A stretch of 64,000 nt of DNA from Rallus limicola (GCA_022605955.1 JAKCOZ010000008.1:37240547-37304546); one strand, 5' to 3'. Positions 41,497-55,515 are shown, numbered from the stretch's first letter. The notes: generated from the letters alone by a model not told the origin. Made by a program: numbers and translations.

Positions 41497-43320
41497 TCCT
41501 GTGGGTGATAAGAGGCCTCCAATCCACTGACCAAAACGATCAGGTTGTACAAAGAATCACCTATTCTCTTTAGGAAGTTTTGAAAACCTATATCATCATC
41601 ATCACAACCGGTAAACTATGTCTTTCTTGGATCCAAGAGTAAGCTTGGTACTGGCAATGTTCTCCACATTGCTGTGACAGCCCATTTCCTCTATCACTAC
41701 TGAAGAGGATGGGTCTCAGTACCTTAGCTAGACTCTAAGGCAGCATAACTCTTCTTGCTCTGGAAGTATGAACATACAAAACCATCACACAGAGGGCTAG
41801 TTCCAAGTGCCTGTGGCAATGTCCTGAGAGTAGCTGGAGTAACTTGGTTAATGTCCCATGGGACAAGAAAGTCTCTCCCATAAGAGGAACTTGTACTTCA
41901 CCAAAAGGTCCCTAGAGTCCTTCAGAAGAGTCACATACCTCAGCACCTGCTTTAGGAAAGGGGATCTGAACTTCAGCATTTTCTGTTGCTGTAATCAGAA
42001 GTGAGTCACACTCTGAGGTTGGTGTCTGGGGTTGGGTCAAGGCAGAAATCTCACAGCAAAGACCAAGCTGGCATCTGCATCTTGAGGTAACCCAATGGTG
42101 GGTTAATTTCAACTGGGGCTTAGAAAGAGACCATTCACTGTGAGCACAGAACCACCACAGCCTTCCATCCTGTGGTATATTGCTTGCAGAAGACAGTAAC
42201 ATGTCAAATTAAAGAAAAAACCCCACCACTTCTCCCCCAGTGATAGAACACTTCTTCACTACACCACTTTTGCCCAAAAGCAGACATTCTCAGCGTGGGA
42301 GAAAGGTCCACAGAAAAACTTCAACATGGGTGGCTCAAGACTGTAACATGACCGGAGAAGACAGTGGTGTGTTATTGAGTGTAGCCTGGAAATCTTGCCA
42401 GGAAAGCCGGAGGATGTATTGGACATCTCAGACTGCTGTAGAGGAAGCCAGGCCACAGTTTGGGCCCCGACTGTAAGGGTCACAGTGACGGCCCTACACA
42501 TCCATCGGTCAAGGGAACACGACACCCCTGGCTGCACAGGTCACGGATCTGAGCGACAGAGCTTATATACATCCTTACTGCGAGTGTACACAGAGATTAT
42601 CACTCACCACTAGAAAACAAAGACACTGAGGAAGGGCACCATGAGGGAACGTATGAAGGTGTGTGGGCAGAAATTGCGTAGGCAGGAAAACGTTGCTATT
42701 AACTGTATTTTTCCATATCTACGCCGTCAAGGCCACCGGCCTCTCCTGCCATACATTAAGGTAGCATACTGTTTTGTTTTTACACATCGTATCCTCCAAG
42801 TCAATAGCAACAGACGTTTCTATGTCATTACAGGGGAATAATTTCAATTGAGCATAACAGAGACTGGCAATTACAGCTGTGCCCAGTGCTCACAAATGTA
42901 CAATTCCAGCATGTGAACCACTGAGATACACCAGCTATCTATTATTGCTCAGCACACGACTGAATGAGAACAATAACCAAAAAAAAAACCCCACATAGTG
43001 AGGTAATTTTAAAACACAGTACAGCAAATCCTGCTATTGCAACAATTGGTGTCCTCAGAACAGCAGGTTGCTGGGCGTAAATCAGCACGATCAAAGATGG
43101 CTTTAAAGCCAAACTATTTTACTGCAGCGGTTTCTCGAAACAAAGTCAAGCCAATTTTAAAAAGTAAATAGATATTGCTTCAAACTACACATAACTGATA
43201 ATTTAATTAAAAAAAACAACCCTGCCAAATGCCTATTGAGCTGCAAAAAGAGTACTGGCATTAAACACATGGAATGAAAAGCAGCTATCGTTTCATTTTT
43301 CAAGCAACTGGAGTCTGTAC

Positions 43321-43448
43321 CTGGCTGATATGTACGGCAGAAACCTGGGCGGAACACACGGATGAGTGGCTTGGAGAGTTTGGGAGAGATTTGCAGGGTC
43401 CAATTGAGAGCTGCTGTTTCTTCCTCGTTGCAACGATCTTCTGAGCCA
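43321..43448 (-). CDS. AGAP1: AGAP1 internal exon: end of GTPase-like domain and start of linker
   Basis: AGAP1 is an Arf-directed GTPase-activating protein that acts on endosomal and Golgi membranes and partners the AP-3 coat. This exon encodes 42 complete residues after a Val codon whose first base comes from the upstream exon. It opens with VAQKIVATRKKQQLSIGPCK, the last helix of the N-terminal GTPase-like domain, and continues into SLPNSPSHSS and a variable tail ending AVHISQ. I recognise the block from vertebrate AGAP1; the tail differs from the mammalian version as I remember it. The acceptor is tttttctttag and the donor is CAG|gtacag, whose +5 base is not G. The exon starts in phase 1 and ends in phase 0, joining exactly to the next exon. 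A 216-codon frame on the opposite strand covers this exon but looks like a chance shadow. The paralogue AGAP3 is less likely because the next exon is distinctly AGAP1. Confidence 0.95.
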
Positions 43449-46400
43449 CTAAAGAAAAACAAAACGTACAGGCAGGTAAGTTATGGTACACGCTGGAGAA
43501 CATGGTACGTCAGAAATACACAGACCAAGGGTTTCCACTGCCAAAGCCTGCTCCAAAAATTGAGTGTCATATGTCCAGTTAAGATGACAGATGCTGGTTT
43601 CCTGCAACATGCTCCATGTGAGACTCCAGCTCTGTCATACCAGGAGAGAACAAGAGAGCCAGTAACACCCAAGCAGAAGGGGAAAAGGCAGGTGTCCAAG
43701 CCACAAAAAGCAGTAGTGGAAGGCTCTAAGAAATCCACTACACCCTCACAACACCATCCTAGTAGTAGTACACACTCTCTTTTCTTCTTTGGGGTGTTCT
43801 CTTCACAGAGAGGAGATAAATGCAAGCGACACTTGACTAACAATCCACCTCAAGTGCATCTCAGTGGTCTTTACCAAGTGCGACCCTGGAAGATGTCCTG
43901 CAGCACAGGACAAGGGTTCCTTAGGAAAGCCATCGCTCCCAGTCCAAGCAGGTGTGGTTTATACCAAGGCCCGTGCTCTCTGCTGCTGAGGAGCAAGATG
44001 GACTCTGTTTAATTCCCAGCCACTGGACAATCAGGGCAATCCATTTTAGAAAGCCACAAGCTTAAATGGTTTGAAATAAAGGCCAATCAGAATTACCAAA
44101 CTGACAAAGGGTCCCTGACACAGAATACCCAGAACAGTGATGCTGTAAATCCCATCCCACCTAAATCTGTTACAGAAAGATGCCGTATCATGACATCTAG
44201 TTTCAGGTTTTATTACTTAGCAGCACCAGCACAGCTGGCAAAATGCCAAATCTATTTTTGCAATTAATTAAGAAATTTCCTACAAGGGGTAAGGAACAGC
44301 AGCATTTATCAAGGAGACGCAGGGATCAGAGTCATTAACATCTCTGTATACAGCTTAGCAGGCTCATAACAAAAAAATAGAAACAGAGCTCCTGTGAAAT
44401 GCAGCAACTTCCATGCCTCTCTTTGTAATTTTTCCATTAAAACAACTTAAGGTATTTCAGAAATTCATTCTGTGATGCTCTGAAATTTCAGTTCATTCAG
44501 CTAAGGCCTTGAAAGAGCTCGTGTTAGGTTGTAAGGACTTAAAATCCCTTATGCTGCATTTGTTGCCTACCTTTTGGGTCACAAATTAAAAGAGTAAACA
44601 AAATCTCCATCTCCAGAGACTGGCGGCTAATGAAAATACTGCTAACAAAACTTAGCTTCCTGGCACACAGTCATCTTCATGTGAAGCAAAGCACGTGATG
44701 AAACACTGTGTGAGGGTGTCTGGTGCCACTCGCACTGGTTCCACCAAAACCAGAGAGGCACAACGGCAACAGTTAGTGGCACCTTCTTAAAAAGTCACAT
44801 GGAAACCTGCTGTAATTAGACTAACAGCATTCATTTGTCTTGTGCAGAGAAGATAGGAAGACTTTATGGAAATTCCAAGATCTTTTTTTTCCAGCTGGTT
44901 CAGCCCCAAACCTGGTCCCGTTACATGCAGTAACAGAGGCAGAGATGTTCTTTAGCAGAGTAACCATGGGATTTTTCCTCAAATGAATGGAATTTTAATA
45001 AGAAACTGGTCCATGGCTTATGTTTTTCATGTAAATGAATGATGGCATAACCATGATTTAGTGAGAATACATCGTGTAAAAAATGGCTCGTATATATGAA
45101 GAAGCAGCTTCATTAGTTACATCCCACCTCCAATAGGCCTCTTATCATCCTGAAAGGATGGTATCAATTAATTTATCTTCCCTGGCATATTGATCATAAC
45201 CTTCATCAGCTAATCATGTTTAAATTACAGAGGAATATCGTAGCACTCTGTCATTTCAGACCCATTGGTTTATTGATCTGGAGCCTGGAAAGCCATATAT
45301 TAAAATATTTTAAACCACATTAATGAATGCAGAGAGCAAACCAAAGGTCAGCTTTTAACATATGCAGGTGGATTTGTCTTCATCATAAGCAGCAAAGACC
45401 TAAATTAAGACCAAAACTGAATTAAAACCACACATGAATGGAAACTACCTTCGGCAAAAGCTTCCTCTCTCACACCGGAGAGGTAATTAGTCAAGCAAAA
45501 TATTTACCTCTTCCCTTCAATCTGAATATAGGTGCGTTTGTAGCTCCACATCAGCACACATAATGCTGTCTTGCCAAATTACCACTCTACCAAGGAACGA
45601 GGGGAAAAAAACCCAACACAAGCCAGCCTGAACTCACCTACTTGAATGCACAACCTCAAAGGTCTTTTGTCTCCTACAGAAGTAGGTATTTTAAAAAAAT
45701 GCTCCCCCCAAAACATACAAGCAGCCTGGAACTACACCTTACACAGAGCAGCACAAGGATTAATTTACTGCACGCACCATCCAAATGGTACAACGACAAC
45801 AGAAGGTCTAAAACCACACTACAAATTCTGGACCAGCCCATTCTCAGCCTCAAATTTCTCCAGCTCTTCCCTCCGTTCGAAAAACGACGTGCCCTAATGG
45901 AAATCCCCTTCTGAGCTGCCAAACCTTCCCAATTCCCCCTCTGGTTCGGCAACAAGTCTGACATCCCCCGCCAGAGCACGGTTCCTCCTGCCTCTCCCCT
46001 CTCTTCATTAGCAACCCGCTCTTCCTTTGAGACACCAAACAGTTTTTGCTTCTTTCATTGCAGTCATGCAGCCATCACTCCATAATTAGATTGCGTTCAA
46101 TATTCAAGTGCTCAGGGCTACTTGCCCTTGGATATGATGGGGATATGAGCTTCAGAAGTACCTAAAGGAGTACCCTGACCCTTCAAAGTTTGCAACATAT
46201 GAAAGACGTGACTGATCATCTGTGGGGCAATCGCTGGACTGTCAAAAGACCTACTGTGCTCTTTCTAAAGCTACCTTGTGAGAAGAGATGAAACCTAAAT
46301 CTTGCCCATCAGAAGTCAATAAAAGGGGTTCAGCACGTATCTCCTCAGCAGTGCTGCTGCAAATTCACGTTTTCTACATCTTCTATTCCAGAGAAGAAAG

Positions 46401-49400
46401 CCCTGAAATACACAAAACTTAAAATGGCTGGCACTGAAAACCCCACAGATCTGCTAACTCCTGCTGCTGACATCTTCAGACACAGTAGTTAGGGAGGAAA
46501 AAAACCCCCACAGTTAAATGGTTGTGTAGCAAGAGAGAAATACACCATAATTATAAGAACTAACACCAGACCCAGAGAACGGCCTTGCTGTATTGCTGGT
46601 TCAGACCCAAACTCATTCCCATTGCTACATGTGGGTTAGGACTCAAGGTGATCATTAGCTGCTTAGCAGTGGTAGGGAAAAAAGTAATCCTTAAACCAAG
46701 ACAATTTGTTTCCCTGACTACAACTTATAAAAGTTCACCCTGGATTTATGAGTGAGTCTGTCAGGGTTGTATCAAAGCACATCCAAAAGGGTCATTTTTT
46801 TCCCTCCAAAAGGCAGTGCCCACCACCCAACAGTGTCTAGATGGGACCTAAGCTGAAGAACACTCTGCAGTGACAACTGTTTTTGAGGAATGCCCAATAT
46901 AAGCTGTGGCCATACGTAAACACCTCCTTGCCCTTAATGAAAGCCAACTATTGTCCTTCATTAACCAACGTAAGGCTACTCAGAGTCAAAATCTTCAGCT
47001 TAATATTGAAATGCCCATAACTGAAATGTTAGTCCAGAGGAAACTATACAATTAAAGTGAACGTTGATCTATAAAGCGAATAGAGGAAGCAAGGAAGCAG
47101 AAATAGTTCTGCCCTGGAGCTTTCAGGATCTATTTCAGCCAAAAGATGGTTCCATGCTACTGAATTTAACGTAAATATGCTCACTAAGATCTCTTTCTAA
47201 ACCAGATGGAACACCAACTTAATCTATGTGGCAGATATCAAAAATAATCAAGATAGTGACAAGCATTTCAGCTGTTTTTAAAAATCAATGTCACTCTCTC
47301 TACTTTTATATACACTCAATTAAGCTATCAATTTCAAAGAGGTTTTTATTGTAAGCCATCTATCTGCAGTATGAAAAGCTAAACAAAATTTATTTGCAAA
47401 GACGAGGACTCTTCTGCAAATAAACAGGGACATACATGCCAAGGAGATTTAGAGCTATAAAGCAGGAGAACTGATGATTGGCAAATATTTGGTCTTTGGA
47501 GAAGACATGCTTATTTACATTTAAACTTAATTTCACAAGCCAGAAGGACTAGAAGCTGTATTTTGCTTCAAGGCCTTATTAATTAAAAGCATGTAAAATT
47601 CCTGGGTCTTCAAGATGAATAAAACATCCAAGTTTGGAGAGAAAGCTCTTGACTTGAATGCCTCTTCTTCCATGCCTGACCTAGCTCACCAAAACAAAAT
47701 TAACCTTCCCACCCGCTGCCACTTTCATCTCAAAGGCTACTTTTTGTTAGTCAAACTAACCCATCGGCCAGCAGCCCCTACCAACTTCTGGCTGGCTGGT
47801 TTAGCGGAAGGGCGGGAGGTCCCACTGAGCAGAAAGCTCGGTGGTCCAGCAGCCTTGGAGCTGTAAAACAAAGTTTCATCACTCCAACAGATCCACACAT
47901 CGCCTCCGTTTCCATCCGCACGTGAGGAAAAAGTTATCTGTATGCTAACTTTGGCCAAACAAAGCTCTCCCATCCCGCCCTCAACGCACAGGGCTGACTA
48001 CTAGAGGGCTGAATTCATTTGTGGGAGGAAGAGCAGGTCCCCGAAACCCAGCACTGCGCCTCCATAATGAACCAATTCCTCTTTGTGCTCCCTTTCGGGG
48101 CTAATCACCATGAGAAACACTGTTGCCAGAGTAACTGCTCTGACAGAGTTGTCTTTCCTTGGTTCAAAGGGCTGTTCACATGTCAACTTCTTGTGCAGCG
48201 TGAGGCTTCTTTGGCAGGGGCAACCAGGTCTCTCAAATCTCGTTAGCGCAGCTTCATTCAAGTATAAGGACAAGAAAGGCAGAGACCTGGGGGGAAAATA
48301 CTCCTTACAAGAAGTTCAAGCCACAAGGTAGGACTGTCTCATCTAGCTCCACACCTCTTCAAACCTAACACACAAAGGTCCCGCTGCATCGCACAATAGA
48401 CGTGCTTGGGGAAACCTCATCTAGCCCGAGGCCTCCTCTCTCTCTGGGTTAAGACTGGAAAATATCCAGAGATATCCAATAATCTGATCGGTGCCCTCTT
48501 TCCCAACGGGCAGTGACCGGAGTCACCGCTGTGTCCTCCGCTTTTCACCAGGAAATGCCTGAAATAATAAAGGGATGACTCCAGGCACACAATACCTGTA
48601 TCATCGGGGCTTCTCTTCCCAGTTATAGCCACCAGCAGAGGACTGGGTATTCAGGTGATGTGAACAGTGTTCTTCAGTTACCATTAATTTAAATCAGAAC
48701 TGGTTTATCATGACCACATATAAGACCATTTATCTCTGCTGTGTGTCTGAGCATGAGCAAACACCGGGGTCAGTTAAAACCTACTACGCTCTGTGCAAAA
48801 GATGGGACACAAGCAGCAAGAAGCACATTTAATTCTACTTATTGACTGGCAGAAAACAGGTTTCAGCTGAAGACAGGATGCTCATGGCTGGCTGGAGAAG
48901 TACAGAAGGCACAAACACTCACAAGTATCTATTTTAACTGGTTGTGGGGAAAAAAAAATGTCTGAAGCTTTACACAAGGACTAGCTTTCATCTTAAACAA
49001 TGTGTCTACCCTCCACAATTACATATCTCTTTGAATGCCAAACAACACGGCATCTTTGTGGAAAGTCTCTGTCCAATTCATATTGCCCACCAGCAAAGTG
49101 GAAAAAGTGCAGAATTAGTTTTAAATTCAGCTTAAATGCTCTGGCTGATGGAACAGCCAGCCCTCTGAAAACATACAGCAGATTATTGAACTTTTATGGA
49201 AAATTTTAATTCTTTTTGCTCACTCATGGGTTGGAGTAACAATCTTAACAATTCCTGGTTTGATTGCTTTTAGAAACCATCAAGAGACCTCTGCCCACAA
49301 AGAGCACAGAATATTAACCCTTCCTGTGGCTGGTGCTAAGCAAGATGCGCACCAAGACGACTTCCAAGGAAGGCTGAACAATACATGTACCAATACTGCT

Positions 49401-51521
49401 CTTGCTGCAGAGCCCAAGGCTGCAGGATGGAGGGGTTAAGCATGAGTGAATTAACATTTGATCGTGAGGCTTGCATAAGAGACCTGATTCTGTGTTTAAT
49501 TGTTAAAAATAGTGAAAAAATAATTCTACATGAGTAATTTACATGAGTCAAAGTATTTGCTTAGTGCTTAAAATTCCCAGGGGATGGAAAGAGCTTCAGA
49601 AACAGTGCAAGGTTTGTCATCAGGGCCCAAATACCATTAGAAACTCCTCAACCAGTTCCCATGTAACTCTTGGTTCCTTAAAAATATCCCACTAACCCAA
49701 ACAGAACCTGGGAGGGAGCAGGAGAGGGAAAGCTGAAGAAGCATAACCGGTATAACCGATATAACACCACAATCATGGTTCACCAGACCAAGGACAATCA
49801 ATTTCCTTCTGCCCATGAGCCCCACTAATGACAGTTCCCTGGCTTCATGTGAAAAGCCCTGTTGAAGGAAAACACACGGTGGGAAGTTAAGATACATAGC
49901 AGCTTAACATTTTTAAGGCAGCTGCGTTACAGCTTAATATTCCATATTTACCATATATAAGAGTTCATAAAAGGAAATTTATTCCACAATTACGTACTAG
50001 AAGCAAAGCAGTAATAACTAGAAAAGCAAGCACCAACCACAAATGCTTCTGAATGGGAAACATTAACTTAAGTATCCACTATTAAGGCCATTGAGCCTGT
50101 TATTTTAAATTCAATCCATTTTTTTAGGCTAAACAACTGCTATATTTCTCCCTTTATAAAGGCGAGCTTGGCAGATCACGTGCCAGTTGCAATACAGAAT
50201 TAAGTCCTGCACTTCTATAGCATCTGGGCTCAGAGGCAGCTATTTCTTGAGCTACTTTCCAGGTTTTCTTTAGCTACTATATGTCAATATATTAAAAAAA
50301 CCTCAAGTCTCATCCTCAGGACCCTTATGTGTTTCTGTCCTCTCCAACAATGGTCAAGCTGTTCCATTAAAACAGTACTAGCAGTGAATTTAACACAATA
50401 TTCTTGTGTGCAAGCACAGCATATGTAAAACCAAGGCAAGCAAATGCTCAAGGTATACACATCATAGTATGCGGTTGCACGAGATGCCACTTCTAGCAGA
50501 AAAATTGGCTTAAGAACTTTTAAACTCAGGCCTTTTCAGTGATCCAATTTAAGCCGTGGTCCAACCATCAGCACAACAAATGACTGGGCACTTCTCAGGC
50601 TGGTTCTCCCCTGTAGAAACAGTGTGCACCCGTGAAGATGAGCGGTCAACCTGCACTGAACGCAGACCCACGTACAGCTCTAAGAGTGGTATGTGTCAGG
50701 ATAACCTCTAGTTCCCAACAAGGGTGGGAAGGGCGAATGCACAGCTACTACTCACCTCGGCCCCTGCACAGCAAGGAAAGGGCCAAACTACCTGATGAAA
50801 GAATTAGCATCTACGGTCCAAGGCACCAAAAGTTTAGGAACTTTCAGAGGACAAAGTGCTCTGCTAAACCAATCTTTACTACTTATAACTGTCTGATGAC
50901 ATACATACTTGATACCTGCCTTTTTATTACTCAAGTACATCACACTTCACTTTGAAATGGAAAACCAGAAGAGGGATTTCAAGGAAAACAAGCTACAGGG
51001 GATATCATACTGCCAACACCAAAGCTAACTCAACAATTGCAGCTGGCAAGCCGAAAGGTAACCACTGCAGAACTAGTTGGCTAAGAACAAAGGAAAGGCA
51101 TCTCTACCCCATGGAAAGACAAGCAGCAATGTTAAGCTTTCCCCTCCCAAATGCATACCACAATGCATTTCCCCCACAGCCTGTACCTGTACTATTAGGA
51201 CACAGAACCATCAAAGGCTCTGCACTTCCAGAGCTTTATTTCTGGAGACTCAGTAACTCTCATGGTGAAATATCAAAATTCGGCATCACTTCTGAAATCA
51301 CAGCAACACTGGATACTGCTTTCCAGAACATTTAAAAAGCTCCGTTGCCTTGGGAATGTTAAGTAAACCCAATTGAGTTGTCCAAATTGAGAGCAGCTAT
51401 CATTCCTATACTTGGCAGGGAAAATAATGCAAATAAATTGATCTTTTAGAAGTGTTGGTATATACCTGTTGGCACGTCTTCCCAGTAAGCAGTCAAATCC
51501 TTCACCAGCTGTGAATAAATG

Positions 51522-51942
51522 AGGGAGCACCTCTCCTATGAATACATGCTCAGAGATGGGAATGTTCAGCTTGGAGAAGAGAAGGCTCTGGGGAGACCTA
51601 ATTATGGTCTACCAATACTTATAGAAGTCCTACAGGAAAGTGGGAGGGGGACTGTTCACCAGGGAGTGCAGGGATGGGCCAAGAGGCTGTGGCTTCAAGC
51701 TGGGAGAGGGCAGGGTTAGGTTAGACATTAGGAAGAAATTCTTTACTCTGAGGGTAGTGAAGCCCTGGCACAGGGTGCCCAGAGAGGCTGTGGAAGCCCC
51801 ATCCCTGGCAGGGTTCAAGGCCACGTTGGCTGAGGCTTTGGGCAACCTGGGCTAGTGAGGGTGTCTCTGCCTGTGGCAGGGGGGTTGGAACTAGATGACC
51901 TTTGAAGTTCCTTCCAACCCAAAGCATTGCATAGTTCTATGA
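51522..51942 (+). mobile_element. CR1 LINE 3' end
   Basis: A forward copy beginning with cacctctcctatgaa near the end of the reverse-transcriptase frame, then gttcagcttggagaagagaa, gttagacattaggaagaaat, the block with gccctggcacagggtgccca and ggaactagatgacctttgaa, and ending in a degraded tail (gcatagttctatgag). About 420 nt. Confidence 0.96.
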
Positions 51943-52237
51943 GAAGGCTGCTACCCCCTATTAACACCTTGTCTTCCTTGTGGTATCTATTTTAATATAA
52001 AGCATTATAATTTAACGCAGACAAAAGCTTATTTAAGTGAAAGCGCAAAGCTGGTCCCAAAACACAACATTTTAATACAGGATCCAATTTTTACCTTTAT
52101 CTCATTAAATATAAACCCAGCTTCTCTTCCTTGATGTCTCAATTACTTTGCAGGGCTGGAAATAAAGCTATCATGTGACTGCTCCCATTACTTGGGGGAT
52201 GTAAATACCATCTGTAACAAAGAGTTACCTTTAAGGA

Positions 52238-52285
52238 ATCATTATGGTTGGAAAAAACCTTCAAGATCATCAAGTCCAACCATTT
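52238..52285 (-). mobile_element. CR1 LINE 3'-tip fragment
   Basis: A reverse-orientation tip of about 50 nt (ggttggaaaaaaccttcaag, then atcatcaagtccaaccattt). Only the last part of the element inserted or survived. Confidence 0.85.
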
Positions 52286-53465
52286 GTTCAGGACAGAACA
52301 AAGTCAAAGCTACTTGTATTTATTTTTGGAATTAAAAAAAGTAATTAGCTATAGAGCCAGAAAAATAACTCCTGCGAAGCACGAACAAAGTGGGATAGGT
52401 AACGATGTATTTTGCTTATCTGTCTTGGTCTTCAAGCTATAGGTAATGGTTTGCTATACCCATCTATATTCTTCAGGGAAGGATGGGCTGATAGGCTGCA
52501 AGTCTGCCTATGGCAGAGCAGGCTCTTCAAAGCAAGCTCAAGCTCATCCTGGCTGGAGTTAACGGACAGTAGAAATGCATAAACATAGCGTATGTGACAA
52601 AGAAATGTTAGTTTGAGTGTATCATGGTCGTCTTATGGTGCTACAGCGCTTCCCCAAAAGAGCTCATCATTGCATCTCGTTACCAAGATGCATAAACTTT
52701 GTAAAATCTGTGAATTTTTTGTAAATTTCTAAACCAACTGCGTAACTCATCATACAGAGACAGTGTCCAAGACCTACAAGGTTCTATCAGAATACATGTA
52801 AACAGGAAACGTATGTGTGAACGCACAGATTTCGTACCGAAACACACAGGTTCACTATCACCACAGTTAGCAGTTAAGTACACCTACAGTGGGACAGTGC
52901 AGTGTCATTTCTGAGAGACCTTCCTACATTTCTCCTTAAAATATATTGAAAACCACATCTTAGCAGCTCCTTTGGCCTTTTGTGCTGCTGTCACTGAAAT
53001 ACTTTTTTAATTTCAGCTCTGGCTCTCAGAAGAAATAACAACTGTGTTTGTTCTACCAGATACAAACCCACAGTTATAAATCAAGACTCAGTATTAAATA
53101 TCTCTAATCAATGCCGATATATATATTTTTCTCCTCCACAGGTAACTGATTAATGCTGCATATCACTTATTCCCAACTGGGATGCAAATCACTGTCTCCC
53201 AAGATTATGTAAGCAAATACTTCAATAAATCCTCTAAGGCAATCAGGAAAGCATCTGGTGTCTAAAGAAATTTTAAAAATAAACCATAAAAAAAAAAAGA
53301 GTATACAACTTTAAGATTTACAAGGCAAGCACTGTGCCAGAGACACAGGTAAAGGCTTCTGCATGTGGATTTACCCAGGCTGTAAATCGTGAAGGTCTGT
53401 TGATCCTTTCATTACAACGAAATCAAGTCATAAATGCCATCATTTTCTACACAAAGGTCTGGTTG

Positions 53466-53522
53466 AAACAAGGAAAAAAACCCACAAACCCCACAACAAA
53501 ACCCCCAGAAAACCACAAATAC
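53466..53522 (+). repeat. A/C-rich low-complexity tract
   Basis: Almost only A and C (aaaaaacccacaaaccccac, then aacaaaacccccag). A short AC-rich open frame here has no coding character. Confidence 0.75.
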
Positions 53523-55011
53523 AATTGATGTGTTTCATAAAATGCAAATAAATAACTGTTTTTTTAACTATGCTTAAAGAATAAAATTATCCATCATAGG
53601 ATTGCTGCATGCTATTCGATTCTATGTCAAAACAAAGAATTATATATTACATATATATAATCATTTCAAAACACAGAGTTAAATAGCATACAATAACAGC
53701 AAGCTTCAGAGTTTTGCCAAATTCACATTTACATTTTGAAGTAGCTTCATGGAAAGGGAACTTTGTAGGGTGTGCCACTGAATTACAGCCTTCACAGAGA
53801 ATATTTATTCTTTCTAAAGACTTAGGTACCTCCAATAAGCTCTCTAAATAATGGACAAAATGATAGAAAGCATCTTGTTACATCAGCAAGAATCCAATAC
53901 ACCCGTGCCTCACTTTGGAGAGTTCTAGTAAATCCAACATGAAGGAAAGGGTTTGTTACCAAAAAAAGGTGGCCCTTCACATGAAGTTTGGATGCCATAA
54001 GGGCAGGTTTAACACCCCTTTACAGAGGATGAAAAGCACGGTGTAGTCAAGCAAGGGCAGCCCGATCTGAGGTCTTGCCCCACCTCTAGGTCCACCAACT
54101 TTCAACATAAAACTCTGTTTCCAGCTGGAACTGGCAGAAACCAGACAAATCACTGCTCTCTAAAGACCCACGCGCGATGCAGCTGGAGGAGAGGATGGTG
54201 TAGCCTGTGCACACCAAGCCTACACCATCCACCTTTCTGAGGCTCTGCCACCCGTTAATTGTTCTAGTGGACAACTACCCAAGTGTTGTTAGCATTTAAA
54301 CATGCAGCCTCACTTACGTGCTCTCACACCCAGGTATTACCTACTTCACCAGTGCATGACTTTGCACTGGTATCCTGTGGCAATTTCATAACACTCTTCT
54401 GAATCCACTTCCAGGCAGCATCTATTTAACGCCACCCACAGAGGTGGCTCTGCCATGGACAAGTTGGTTCTCTTTTGTTTCCATGTTTCTCATAGCAGCC
54501 TTCACCCAGGCAGAGAAGTTGTAATGCCTGTGCTTAACCTAACCAAGCATTTCATCCCTTAAACAATGTTTTTATCCCATCCTCCAAATAGTGCACTCCC
54601 CCTCTCTATGATGTCATGCTCAGCATGATGTCATTGCTCAACACTGCAGCTTGATTCACCAAACCATAAAACTGAAGGCACATAAAAATTCATGAAGAGC
54701 TATTACTGTCGTGTCCTGCCCTCCTGGCACATCTGGCAGGCACACACTTTTGGCAGGTGGAATACCTACAAAGCAGAAAATTAGCAGGTCGAGGAGTCAT
54801 CCATACTCTGAGGAGAGGTATCTGGGCACATCAGAGGTCCAGAGGAGCAGCAAAAGCCCCAACATCTCTATCAATTTTAACGTGACTCCTGGGATATGTC
54901 AAAAATGCCATGTTCACTACACAATTTGAACAAATATCATTTTCCTCGCTTTAAATCTAGGTATTATTCCTCAAGCTGTGACTATTCTTCTCAGAAACAA
55001 AAAAAGGAAGT

Positions 55012-55026
55012 AAAAAAAAAAAAAAA
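55012..55026 (+). repeat. Poly-A run abutting a CR1 copy
   Basis: About 14 A, preceded by aaaaaaaggaagt, sit exactly against the broken 3' side of the reverse CR1 that begins near 55028. Confidence 0.85.
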
Positions 55027-55027
55027 G

Positions 55028-55515
55028 ACACCATCACCTCCCTGGGCAACCTGTTCCAATGCCCAACCACTCTTTCAGAGAAGAAATTTCTCTCCGTTTT
55101 GAACCTGAACTTCCCCTGGGGCAACTTGCAGCCATTCCCTCTTGTCCTGTCACTGGTTATTGGTGAGAAGAGGCTGACCGCCAGCTGCCCACAACCTCCT
55201 CTCAGGTAGCTGTAGAGAGCAGTAAGGTCTCCACGAGCCTCCTCTTCTCCAGGCTAAACAGTCCTTGTTCCCTCAGCCACTCATTATCAGACTTATGTTC
55301 CAGACCCCTCACCAGCTTCATTGCCCTTCTCTGGACACACTCCAGGGCCTTGATGTATTTCTTGTAGCGAGGGGCCCAAACCTGAACCCAGTATTCAAGG
55401 TGTAGCCTCACCAGAGCTGAGCATGGGGGGGATGATCACCTCCGTGGTCCTGCTGGCCATGCTATTCCTGATGCAAGCCAGGATGCTGTTGCTCTTCTTG
55501 GTCACCTGGGCAATA
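55028..55515 (-). mobile_element. CR1 LINE fragment with reverse-transcriptase C-terminus, 3' tip missing
   Basis: Read on the minus strand this encodes the end of the CR1 ORF2 protein in a mostly open frame (55411 to 55202): [20 protein letters not shown], then [20 protein letters not shown] and LFSLEKRRL. Upstream codons extend to about 55515 (gtgaccaagaagagcaacag). The 3' untranslated part stops at ccatcacctccctgggcaac, so the usual terminal region and tail are absent, replaced by a poly-A run. This is unusual because CR1 copies normally keep their 3' end. The frame is not a host gene. Confidence 0.95.

Noticed and set aside
43362..44012. Longest open frame in the window (216 codons, plus strand), overlapping the AGAP1 exon
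   Set aside because: It is antisense to a confirmed exon, low in recognisable domains, and runs into plain intron. A long frame opposite a coding exon is expected by chance.
45120..45150. Complement reads FQD, as expected at the end of the exon preceding 43448
   Set aside because: No donor follows and flanking codons do not match the GTPase-like domain.
45642..45979. Overlapping open frames of 80-100 codons on both strands
   Set aside because: No family resemblance, no splice sites that fit a gene, and strong frames on both strands at once suggest chance.
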